From Verrucomicrobiota bacterium (GTDB lineage Bacteria; Verrucomicrobiota; Verrucomicrobiia; JADLBR01): a stretch of DNA of 64,000 bases. Location of the stretch: positions 17,340 to 81,339 of the forward strand of contig JAKQKQ010000246.1 in the NCBI GenBank assembly GCA_029560585.1. The letters are read 5' to 3'. Below, piece by piece: positions 51,293-59,365 of this stretch. A program made the position numbers and the translations under genes. A model generated the notes under the pieces. That model was not told the DNA's origin. It saw only the letters and a list, made by a program, of their open reading frames with translations, and searched no databases. Within the stretch, counting starts at the first letter, position 1. The number at the start of each line of letters is the position of its first letter.

Positions 51293-52431
51293 CCGTGCTC
51301 CCCCTTGAGCCCAAAGCCGATCCCCGCCAGCTTGGCCCGCAGGCCGGAGCTTCCGCCGTTGAGCTCAATGGTCGAATTCTGGAATTCGCGGCGCTGCGGG
51401 TATTCCTTCCGCAGCCGATCAAAACCCGCGCCACGTTCTGCGGCAGGGAGCCCCGCCATCATCCGCAACCCGCGATCATCGGCCTCGATATCGTAAACTT
51501 TCAGCACCGCTTCCCGCAGCACATCTTCGTCATCCCTTCCAGAGGCATCGATGGTCAGCCGCGCGTGGGGCGATCTCGGTACGAGCGCCGACGGATCCCA
51601 GTCGGCTTTCACGCCAACCGCCGCGCAGGCCGCCCGATAGACCATCGAGGTGCCGACGACCTTCCCATCGTAGGAGTAACCGGCGATATGCGGCGTGCCC
51701 AGGGCCACCCGGTCCAACAGAGCGACATCGATGTTCGGCTCACCCTCCCAAACATCCAGGACGAACGAATGGCGCTCATCTGGCGCCCCGTTGTCCAAGA
51801 CCGCCCCCCGGCAGGTGTTCAGCAGGACCGAGCCGGGTCTCATGCGATCGAGGAAAGTCGCGTCGGCCATGTGCCAGGTCCTGTCGGGCCCCTCCTTCGT
51901 GAGGGGCACGTGGAGCGTGATGACATCGGCGCCCATCAATGCATCGAGCGGCAGGAATCGGCGCCCGTCCGGCGAGGACCGCGCCAGCGGGGGGTCGTTC
52001 TGCAGGACGCGCATGCCGAGGGCCCGACATTTCGCGACGACCTTGCGCCCGACGTTGCCGACGCCCACGACCCCGATCGTCTTCCCCTCGAGGCGGTGGC
52101 CACCGCGCCGCGCCAGCACCAGCAGCGCGGCGACAACATATTCCGCCACCGAGTTCGCGTTACACCCCGGTGCGCTCGCGAACGCGATGCCCCGCTCGCG
52201 CAACCACCCCTCGTCCACATGATCGGTCCCGATCGTGCACGTCCCGACAAATCGCACGCGGCTGCCATCCAGCAGATCGCGGTTGACGCGGGTGATCGAG
52301 CGCACGATCAGCAGATCGGCGTCGCGCACGGCCCGCGCATCAATCTTGCGGCCATGCAGCGCCACCACATCTCCCAGCTGGCCGAACGCCTCGCGGCCAA
52401 ATGGGATGTTCTCGTCGACGATGATCTTCAG
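51286..52431 (-). CDS. pdxB: Erythronate-4-phosphate dehydrogenase (PdxB), CTG start
   Basis: The protein has 381 residues. The start is taken as CTG 52431, which overlaps the upstream stop as CTGA and gives (M)KIIVDENIPFGREAF, the exact N-terminus of PdxB; no ATG or GTG is near. VRSITRVN, GTCTIGTDHVD, GCNANSVAEYV, NAD site GVVGVGNVGRKV, NTCRGAVLDN (Arg), DVWEGEP (Glu) and TPHIAGYSYDGK (His) are all in order. The C-terminal dimerisation region ends at about residue 375. PdxB oxidises 4-phosphoerythronate in vitamin B6 synthesis. It lies inside a glycan-enzyme operon, upstream of which is a PLP-dependent aminotransferase. Confidence 0.9.
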   Translation of the reverse strand: MKIIVDENIPFGREAFGQLGDVVALHGRKIDARAVRDADLLIVRSITRVNRDLLDGSRVRFVGTCTIGTDHVDEGWLRERGIAFASAPGCNANSVAEYVVAALLVLARRGGHRLEGKTIGVVGVGNVGRKVVAKCRALGMRVLQNDPPLARSSPDGRRFLPLDALMGADVITLHVPLTKEGPDRTWHMADATFLDRMRPGSVLLNTCRGAVLDNGAPDERHSFVLDVWEGEPNIDVALLDRVALGTPHIAGYSYDGKVVGTSMVYRAACAAVGVKADWDPSALVPRSPHARLTIDASGRDDEDVLREAVLKVYDIEADDRGLRMMAGLPAAERGAGFDRLRKEYPQRREFQNSTIELNGGSSGLRAKLAGIGFGLKGEHGC

Positions 52432-53192
52432 ATGCCGTTTTCTTTCCGCCAATCGAGGATCCTGCGCGCCACCTTTGCCACCGGCACCGTCCAGATCCGG
52501 CTGTGGTTTGCGTGCAGATAGTTGACCAGCTCGCGAAAGTCGCTCTCGGCGACGCTCAGGCCGCCCTCGCTGATGCCGTGGAACGTCAGGACGCCCCAAC
52601 CCCGGTTTGCGACGGTCGACTCCACCAGCCCGACCATCTGCGACCCCGGCATCCGCTCCGCCGGCCACGACCACGCGTAGTGAAGATCCACCGTCGATGG
52701 ATGATTCCCGAACGGAAACTCTCCCTTGCCGCGACCGGCGATGTGATGGCGCGCCACCACGGGCACATAGCTCTGCCTCGTCGGCCCATAGCCCACGTGC
52801 TCCATGTAGCACGGATAACAGAACGACATCTCCGGCTGGTCCGGCGCGAGCTGCTGGAGACGGCGCTTGGCCTCGACGATGTCCTTCTCGATGTCGGCCA
52901 AGGTCATGTCCTCTAAGCCCGGCGCCTTCGGGTTGGGGCGAAACGCTCGAGCGCAGATGTGGGCGATGGTGTGGTTGCCGATCTCATGGCCGGCCTTCGC
53001 GACATCCTTCCAGGGCGCGAGCTTCTCCAGAAAATCATCCCCCCGGGGGTTGAGGTAAAAGGTGGCCTGCAGATCCGCGTCGTTCAGCATCGGGACGGCG
53101 CGCTTGAGCTGCGACGGGGGGCCATCATCAAACGTCAGGGAAACAGCCGCGCAGCAATCGCCCGGCCAGCATGGGGTCCATTGTTCAGGCAT
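52428..53192 (-). CDS. Polysaccharide deacetylase (NodB/CE4)
   Basis: The protein has 254 residues. Motif 1 is TFDDG with D22/D23; motif 2 is HEIGNHTIAH with His at 69, 74 and 78. AAVSLTFDDGPPSQ and DLQATFYLNPRG are typical N-terminal strands of CE4 esterases. RGWGVLTFHGISEGG holds the later His region. There is no signal peptide, so the place of action is uncertain. It removes N- or O-acetyl groups from glycans in known relatives. It overlaps pdxB as CTGA and lies 176 bp downstream of the unknown protein gene. Confidence 0.85.
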   Translation of the reverse strand: MPEQWTPCWPGDCCAAVSLTFDDGPPSQLKRAVPMLNDADLQATFYLNPRGDDFLEKLAPWKDVAKAGHEIGNHTIAHICARAFRPNPKAPGLEDMTLADIEKDIVEAKRRLQQLAPDQPEMSFCYPCYMEHVGYGPTRQSYVPVVARHHIAGRGKGEFPFGNHPSTVDLHYAWSWPAERMPGSQMVGLVESTVANRGWGVLTFHGISEGGLSVAESDFRELVNYLHANHSRIWTVPVAKVARRILDWRKENGI

Positions 53193-53368
53193 GGCTGCCC
53201 TCCTCTACCACCCGGTCCGCGCGATTGCCAGCGATTCTTCCGATATCAGGTCGCTCACGGGCGGGCTCTTGCTTTCCGCTTGGACGGTGTGGCGCGTCTT
53301 TCAGGCAAGAACACGGCCCCACCCATTGGCCCGTGAGACGACGAGGCCGATTCCGGGCCCATCTGCCC

Positions 53369-54658
53369 CTATGGCCGAGGGCGCTGGAAGAACCGCCTGA
53401 ATACCTCGCGCGTTGCCGCATCCTTGAGAACGTCGTTGAGCGAGCACACCTGCACGCGATCGCCCCCGCCCTGGAGGATCGCATCGAGTTCCTGCGTGAG
53501 CCGATCGGGGCCTTTCACGGGATAGAGTTCCGGGCGGTTGTACACGCCGACGAGCGCGACCCCCTCCGCTCGCGAGAAATGCTTCTTCTCTTGGCCGAAG
53601 ATCACGCGGGAATAGTCGCGGATCTTCTCGGGGCCCCAGAAGGGTTCGAAGTACCACGCCGCGGTCTGGCCGCAGTAGTCGACATCGAGCCGGTTGCCGT
53701 AGAGTGGATCGGGCAGGAACACCGGATAGACGTGGCACTGGACCTTGGCGTCGGACCGGACGGATCGCGCGTGGCGGGCGAGCGCATTCGTGAACTCAAC
53801 GAGCGTTTCCAGCGAGAAGCGCTCCAGGGCTTTTTCGGGCGGCTGCGGTGGCTGCCGCCGCAGCCACGCCTCGAACGCGGCCACGGAGCGCGCGCACCTG
53901 CAGCACCGGTAGTTGCGGTAGCCGAAGAAATCGAAGGCGACGCCCCGCACGCCGGGCACCGCGAGGATGTCGCAAATCTGCCCCTCGAAGAATTCCCGCA
54001 CCCCCGTCGAGTGCGGGCAGAGCAGCGGGGTCGTCAGGACCTCGATCGGCTGGAACGGCTCGCCTCCATATTGGTAGCGCGACTTGCCTTTGCTCGAATC
54101 TCCCGCGATGCGTTCGAGCGCGGCATCTTCCTCCGCGTTCATCGCCTGCAGCGGCGGTTCGATGCCAGGCCTTCGTTTTCGCCATCCGCTCATGTCGCTT
54201 AGAGAAAGGGAGGCATAGATGGCGATTCCGTGCCTGTGGCCGACCCCGACGAGTCGTCTCAGATAATCCCCGTCGCTATTCCAAACGATTATCTCGTTGA
54301 AACCCACCTCGGCGGCTTGTGGGACGATCACCTCCGGTTCGCCGCCGCCCCATCCCGTCAATTGGACAAACCCGCCCTCCGCCGGAACGGTCGGCGGGGC
54401 CAGCATCGTCCAGCCGAGGAAAAGCCATCGCCACAGATCGGATCCCGCGCTCCAAAAGCGGCGCGCCGACGGGGGCGGAATGCGTGGCCGATCACCCGTG
54501 GCGACTGGAGGCCAAACACTCGAGCGTCCGACCGCGGCAGTTTTCGGGCCGAGGAACGGCAGGCCCCTCCTGCCGCGGGCACGGGGCCCCGGCCCTATCG
54601 CCAGGGGAGCCCGCCGGACCGGGTCCGACGGGCCCCTTGAACAATCCAGATCAGACAA
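53369..54658 (-). CDS. Unknown protein with TIM-barrel-like repeats; start unresolved
   Basis: The frame is open from 54658 (429 codons), but the first 85 codons are Arg/Pro-rich and look non-coding. The likely N-terminus is near 54440-54405, where a CTG-started or ATG-started segment (WRWLFLGWTMLAPPTVPA) resembles a signal peptide. The mature part contains AAEVGFNEIIVWNSDGDYLR, GHRHGIAIYASLSLSD, VPGVRGVAFDFFGYRNYRCC, RCARSVAAFEAWL and VQCHVYPVFLPDP, in barrel-like rhythm with a Cys cluster like the hydrolase-like proteins at 33 and 48 kb. It is probably a glycan-active protein, family not recognised. Confidence 0.45.
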   Translation of the reverse strand: MSDLDCSRGPSDPVRRAPLAIGPGPRARGRRGLPFLGPKTAAVGRSSVWPPVATGDRPRIPPPSARRFWSAGSDLWRWLFLGWTMLAPPTVPAEGGFVQLTGWGGGEPEVIVPQAAEVGFNEIIVWNSDGDYLRRLVGVGHRHGIAIYASLSLSDMSGWRKRRPGIEPPLQAMNAEEDAALERIAGDSSKGKSRYQYGGEPFQPIEVLTTPLLCPHSTGVREFFEGQICDILAVPGVRGVAFDFFGYRNYRCCRCARSVAAFEAWLRRQPPQPPEKALERFSLETLVEFTNALARHARSVRSDAKVQCHVYPVFLPDPLYGNRLDVDYCGQTAAWYFEPFWGPEKIRDYSRVIFGQEKKHFSRAEGVALVGVYNRPELYPVKGPDRLTQELDAILQGGGDRVQVCSLNDVLKDAATREVFRRFFQRPRP

Positions 54659-54667
54659 TCGGTTCGA

Positions 54668-56014
54668 CTACGCCTTCGCGAGTTCGGCGCTGTGCGCCTG
54701 GATCTTGCGGATGGCCGCCAGGATGTGATCCATGCAACTGCGATCGGCCAACAGGATATTCTGGCTGATCGCGACGGTCGTCTCGCAGACCTGCTTGTTG
54801 CCCTTCAGTTCCTTGAAGCTCTCGCGGTAGGCCTTGAGGCGCTCGTCGCTCCAGAGGCGCTTGTAGCCGCGCGAGGCGATGGTCTCATCAAACATGCCAT
54901 CGTTATACTGCTCGCTGTAGCCGCCGCTGCAGGGGATCCCCTCGGCGCTGAGCGCCGCCATGAACTTGCCGCGCGGCAGGCCGTTGAATTGCGCCGCGTC
55001 ATATCGCATGGGGTAGAGATGCCACACGGCCCGGCTATTCTCCGGCAGGCGCACCGGCGTGATCCCCGCGATCTCCTTGAGATTGGCGCCGAGGTAGTCG
55101 GCGTTGGCGCGCCGCACCTCGGTCTCCTTCACCAGCTTGTCGAATTGCGACATCAGGATGGAGGCCTGGAAGTGCTGCATGCGGAAGTTGCCCCCGCGGG
55201 TGAAGCAACCGGTGCCCTTGAAGGTGGGGGTGGAGCGGCCGCAATTGTGGAAGGAATAGCAGCGATCCACAAGCTCGTCGCTCATGCCGGTGACGGCGCC
55301 GCCCTCGCCGGCGGGAATGTGCTTGGAATTCTGGAAGCTGAAGCAGCCCAGGTCGCCGAGCACGCCGCACTTGCGCCCCTTGTATTCGCCCAGCCACGCC
55401 TGGCACGCGTCCTCGATGACTGCCAGGTTACGTTTTTTCGCGATGGCGTTGATCGCGTCCATGTCGCAGGGCATGCCATAGATGTGCACCGGCAGGATGG
55501 CGCGCGTGCGCTCGGTGATGCGGCTTTCGATGGAGGCCGGGTCCATGGTGAGCGTGGCCGGGTCGGTGTCGGCGAACACCGGGAGGGCCTTGTGGGTCAA
55601 GATCGCATTGTAGGTCGCGCTGAATGTGTAGGGCGAGGTGATCACCTCATCGCCGGCGTCCACGCCCATGACGTACAAGCTGGTGATCAGCGCGGTGGTG
55701 CCGCTGGCCGTGGCGAGGCAGCGCTTGGCGCCCAGCAGCTGCGCCCAGCCCTTCTCGAAATTCGGCACCTCTTCGCCGGCCCCGGCCCGACACCATTTCC
55801 CGCTGCGCAGCACCTTGAGGACGCCACTCTCCCATGCCTCGCGCCACTCGGGCCACGTCGGCCAACCGCCCGAGTGCGCCGGCTTGCCGCCGAGCAGGGC
55901 GGGTTTGTCTGCGTCGGCCGCAAACGCCGAGCGGCGCGCGCCCAGCCAAGACAATGCGGCCGATGCCGCGGTGGCGGCACGGATGAATCCACGTCGTGAT
56001 AGTTGATTTTTCAT
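54668..56014 (-). CDS. Tat-exported DegT/DnrJ/EryC1 family aminotransferase
   Basis: The protein has 448 residues. MKNQLSRRGFIRAATAASAA, then LSWLGARRSAFA, is a Tat signal (SRRGFIR). The enzyme domain shows LATASGTTALITSLYVMGVD, GDEVITSPYTFSATYNAIL, FADTDPATLTMDP, LPVHIYGMPCDMDAI, VIEDACQAWLGEYKG and FSFQNSKHIPAGEGG, where K231 is the PLP-binding lysine. The fold is that of sugar-nucleotide aminotransferases, but this copy is sent across the membrane already folded, with its cofactor. A soluble, exported aminotransferase-like protein is unusual and might instead act as a sensor or structural protein. It is upstream of pdxB in the same direction. Confidence 0.85.
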   Translation of the reverse strand: MKNQLSRRGFIRAATAASAALSWLGARRSAFAADADKPALLGGKPAHSGGWPTWPEWREAWESGVLKVLRSGKWCRAGAGEEVPNFEKGWAQLLGAKRCLATASGTTALITSLYVMGVDAGDEVITSPYTFSATYNAILTHKALPVFADTDPATLTMDPASIESRITERTRAILPVHIYGMPCDMDAINAIAKKRNLAVIEDACQAWLGEYKGRKCGVLGDLGCFSFQNSKHIPAGEGGAVTGMSDELVDRCYSFHNCGRSTPTFKGTGCFTRGGNFRMQHFQASILMSQFDKLVKETEVRRANADYLGANLKEIAGITPVRLPENSRAVWHLYPMRYDAAQFNGLPRGKFMAALSAEGIPCSGGYSEQYNDGMFDETIASRGYKRLWSDERLKAYRESFKELKGNKQVCETTVAISQNILLADRSCMDHILAAIRKIQAHSAELAKA

Positions 56015-56193
56015 GGCTTTGGGTCCTCTGGTCCGGTTGGGGCCTTGGTGGACTGCGGCTCAGGGTGCGTTCCCTTCGCGCGGGCAGGCCCGTTACGATG
56101 CGTGTCGCGTTTCACGTGATTGCCACCGTCATGGTGTCGTCTGCGACTCCGGGCGAATTATAGGCCTTTCGGGTTGGCGACAAAACAATAAAG

Positions 56194-56940
56194 TCACAGA
56201 ATTTCGAGCGGGTAGTTTCCCGAGGCCCACACGGCCTCGGCGCACTTCACGCCACAGGCGAGGCCACGATATCGGGCCAGAGTTTCTTTCGCTGCCTGCG
56301 CGCCATCGGGTGAATTCGGGTCGTAGGGCCGATTTCGCACGAACGCCATCAGGCGGCCCAGCCACTCCATCGACTCCGGAAACTCGGCGGTCACATCCAC
56401 AAACGCATTTGGCTCAAACCCGATCGTGTGACCGGGGCCATTGTCATAGGCATAGATGCGGCCGACTCCCTTCGCGCCCTCGCGGCCGAGGATCGCGCCC
56501 GGTTGGCGCAGCGCCTTCCAGCTCAGCGCCGCCGCGGCCTCGTGATCGGGATGTCGGTCGCGATGCCAAAGCATGAACGCCACATCCGGTTTCACATCGG
56601 CGACCACCTCGGCCACCGCGCGGGCGGCCTCGGGGTCCGCGCCGAACTGCATCGACGCGTATCCGAGGAACCGCATCTCGATGCCGCGCTCGCGCGCCAG
56701 GCGGACGCTGATCTCCAGCAGTTCCTGCGCCCGACCCGTCACCGGCGCCCAGCACGTGTAATCGCCGATGATGTTGAGGATAACAACGCGATAATGCCTG
56801 CGCAGGGCCTGGAGCAGGATGCCGGGAATCCCGAACGGGCAGTCGTCGTAGTGGGCGCCGATGGCCAGCACCGTCCTGTTGGCGGTGGTCATCGATGGCG
56901 CCGGAGAAATCGGACGGATTTGATTGGGATCGTTTGGCAT
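56194..56940 (-). CDS. PIG-L family deacetylase
   Basis: The protein has 248 residues from ATG 56940, or 232 from ATG 56892 (MTTANRTVLAIGAHYDD). The zinc motif is AIGAHYDDCPFG (AHxDD) and the second is HRDRHPDHEAAAAL (HPDH). FLGYASMQFG and DVAFMLWHRDRHPD are typical of LmbE/PIG-L deacetylases, which remove N-acetyl from sugars such as GlcNAc-linked substrates. No signal peptide. It is upstream of the aminotransferase gene by 179 bp and may be in the same transcription unit or have its own promoter. Taken with the CE4 enzyme, there are two deacetylases within 5 kb. Confidence 0.85.
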   Translation of the reverse strand: MPNDPNQIRPISPAPSMTTANRTVLAIGAHYDDCPFGIPGILLQALRRHYRVVILNIIGDYTCWAPVTGRAQELLEISVRLARERGIEMRFLGYASMQFGADPEAARAVAEVVADVKPDVAFMLWHRDRHPDHEAAAALSWKALRQPGAILGREGAKGVGRIYAYDNGPGHTIGFEPNAFVDVTAEFPESMEWLGRLMAFVRNRPYDPNSPDGAQAAKETLARYRGLACGVKCAEAVWASGNYPLEIL

Positions 56941-57703
56941 GGCGTCGGTCCTCCAGTCGCACCATCAGGTGATGGGATGCCAACCCCCTAGCAGGCCGTC
57001 GGATTTTGGAAAGCGCGCCACGAGGAGCGCCAGACCACCATCGCGCAATGGCGCAACCGGCGTGTCTCGCCCGCGCTTTCCGCCAGCCTGCATATCGCGC
57101 GCGAACGCGTGAGACATGCGGGCTGGCCCAGCCGCCGGCGCCGGAGGGCGCGGCCGTTTTGGACTGCGGTGGCAGAGCGAAGCGGCGACACCGCTTTTGC
57201 CTCCGGCGGAGCCGAGGCCGATTGCTCCGGCCCGCGCGTCGCGCGCAGCTAAAGCGGTGGCGCCGTCCGGCGGTCGCCGGACTCTGCCACCGCGGTCCAA
57301 AACCCTCCCGGCCCGGCTCCTGGGTCGCGGCACGATCCGCGCCCGCGAACAACGCCTGAAGTTCCTGGCTGGAAAATGGGCCGTGGGAGCGCGCTTGCGC
57401 GCGATTCGAATCGCCTGCAAGCAGGCTCCTACTGCCCGGCATCTGAATTTTCGCGCGAGATCCCGTGCCCCGGCCGATCGCCTGGCGGCGGTCATCCGGG
57501 GCACCACCGGGGAAGAAAATGCCTGGTCCTCTTGCGGTGCAAAGCGGTGCGAGGACGCACCGCACTCCACGGCGCTGCGCGCGAAACGGGGCATTGTCAT
57601 GGGGTGCCGACATCGTCCCAAGATGTCGCTGGATTTCACCCGCAGGTCTTTGGAGTGCGGACCGTCCACGGGCCGCTTTTTGCGAGCAAACGGAATTTTC
57701 GAG
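56941..57703. repeat. Dispersed hairpin repeat, copy C, in a 763-bp gap
   Basis: No gene is supported. A half-copy related to the hairpin at 63860-63901 (CTAGCAGGCCGTCGGATTTT) starts at 56988. The hairpin arms of copy C are 57157-57177 and 57282-57302 (one mismatch; inner TTGGACTGCGGTGGCAGAG). A REP-like double hairpin follows at about 57380-57435 (GGGAGCGCGCTTGCGCGCG, then AATCGCCTGCAAGCAGGC). The rest (57440-57700) has only weak frames on both strands. Confidence 0.7.
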
Positions 57704-59365
57704 CTAGCGCGCGCCGGGGATAGCCGTGCTGCGCCTCGATGCTCGAATTTCCCGGTAGGCCTGGGTCATCCGCGCCACGCGCTCCGCCTGCGCCGCCTCC
57801 CCGATCAGGTTTGTCTGCTCGGCGAGGTCGGCCTTCAGGTCGTAGAGGGCGGCGGGCTGGTCCTGGATATTGAACACCAGCTTGAATTCGTCCTCGTAGA
57901 GCGCGTGGGCGATGCCGTTGCTTGGCAGCGCGGCGAGCTGCGCGGGGTTCTGGCGCCGGGCCGCCTTGCCCTTCGCCTTGCCTTTGGCCTTGGCCGCCGC
58001 CTTCCCCTCGGCATTCGCCTTTGCCGCGGCCGTGCGCGCACCCTCCATATCCATGACGACGCTGCCATTGGTGAATCCGCCATCATGCATCGCGTCGCGC
58101 CCCGGCGACGAGTCCACCAGCAGGTGGAGCCGCACCGGGCGGCTGTCGTCGCATTGTCCCAACAGCACCGGCGCGAGGCTGACGGCGTCGAGGCACTGGT
58201 CCTCCGGTATCCTCACGCCCGCGAGTTCCAGCGCGGTGGCCACGATGTCATGCGTGCCCACGAATTGTTCCCGCACCGCGCCAGCCGGAACCTTGCCCGG
58301 CCAGCGGATCAGGAATGCGACGCGGTGCCCGCCCTCGAAGATGAAGGCCTTCTTGCCGCGCAGGCCCCCGACGGCGTCGTGCCCAAAACTGCGCTCGTAG
58401 GGCAGACCGCCGTTGTCGCTGGTGAAGCAGATGAGGGTGTCCGCCAGCAATCCGCGTTTTTCCAGCATGGCCATCAGCGCGCCGAGCAGGATGTCGGTCT
58501 CCATCACCATGTCGGTGTGGTCGGTCATCTTGGTCTGCCCTTTCAGCGCCCGGTCCGCGAGCGTCTCCGGCGGCACGTAGGGCGCATGGGCCCCGTCAGT
58601 GCAGAAGTGCATGAAGAACGGCGCTCCCGCGCCCGACGCCTTGTTTTCCGACAGGTGCCATTCCAGGAACTTCTCCGCATGCCCGAGGAGCCTGCGGCCA
58701 ACGGCGCTGTGGTCCCAGTCCGGCTCGGAGTAATCCACGCGGACACCGCGCTGCACCGTCTCGCCCTGGACGAGCTTATCGGCCCCGACCTCCGGCAATT
58801 CGTTCACCAGGAACATCAACGGCTGCGCCTGATGCCCGCGCGGGATGATGGCGGAGTAGTCGAAGCCCCAGGCCTTCGGCCCTTCGAGCATCGGCTTGGT
58901 GAAGTCGGGATTCCCATCGGCCAGCTTGGCGTGCTCGCCGCCGAAACCCTGCTTGCCGAACATCGCGGTGTGATACCCCGCCCCCTTGAGCAGGTTCGCC
59001 ACCGTCTTCTGCCCCGGCAGGATCTGCGATGGGACATGGAATCCCCACGTGCCGCCGGGCGCGCGGCCCCGCCACGGGTAATTGCCCGTGACCATCGAGT
59101 AGCGCGTCGGCGAGCACAGCGCCGCGGGCGTGTGGGCGTTCGTGAAGCGCATCCCCTCCCGCGCCAGTCGGTCCACGTTCGGCGTGGCGAGCTTGCTATT
59201 CGGGTTGTAGCAGCTGAAGTCGCCCCAGCCGATGTCATCGGTGAGGACGATCAGGACATTCGGCCTGGGCGCCTTCGCGGAATCGGCGGCGCGCAGGCCG
59301 ACGATCGGAATCAGCAGCAGGCTGGCGAGGACTGAAGGGACGAGTGATTTCATGGGGCCTTTCAT
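57704..59365 (-). CDS. Formylglycine sulfatase with a Lys/Ala-rich insertion
   Basis: The protein has 553 residues with a signal peptide (SLVPSVLASLLLIPIVGLRA). LTDDIGWGDFSCYN binds the metal; CSPTR puts the formylglycine cysteine at C84 (LCSPTRYSMVTGNYPW). FMHFCTDGAHAPYVPP, CFTSDNGGLPYE and FIFEGGHRVAFLIRWPG follow in order. Between about 445 and 480 there is a low-complexity Lys/Ala insertion (AAAKANAEGKAAAKAKGKAK) absent from sulfatases I know; the fold then resumes (LYEDEFKLVFNIQDQPAALY). It overlaps the toroid-like gene by 4 bp (ATGA). Predicted extracytoplasmic sulfate-ester hydrolase of a glycan. Confidence 0.9.
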   Translation of the reverse strand: MKGPMKSLVPSVLASLLLIPIVGLRAADSAKAPRPNVLIVLTDDIGWGDFSCYNPNSKLATPNVDRLAREGMRFTNAHTPAALCSPTRYSMVTGNYPWRGRAPGGTWGFHVPSQILPGQKTVANLLKGAGYHTAMFGKQGFGGEHAKLADGNPDFTKPMLEGPKAWGFDYSAIIPRGHQAQPLMFLVNELPEVGADKLVQGETVQRGVRVDYSEPDWDHSAVGRRLLGHAEKFLEWHLSENKASGAGAPFFMHFCTDGAHAPYVPPETLADRALKGQTKMTDHTDMVMETDILLGALMAMLEKRGLLADTLICFTSDNGGLPYERSFGHDAVGGLRGKKAFIFEGGHRVAFLIRWPGKVPAGAVREQFVGTHDIVATALELAGVRIPEDQCLDAVSLAPVLLGQCDDSRPVRLHLLVDSSPGRDAMHDGGFTNGSVVMDMEGARTAAAKANAEGKAAAKAKGKAKGKAARRQNPAQLAALPSNGIAHALYEDEFKLVFNIQDQPAALYDLKADLAEQTNLIGEAAQAERVARMTQAYREIRASRRSTAIPGAR

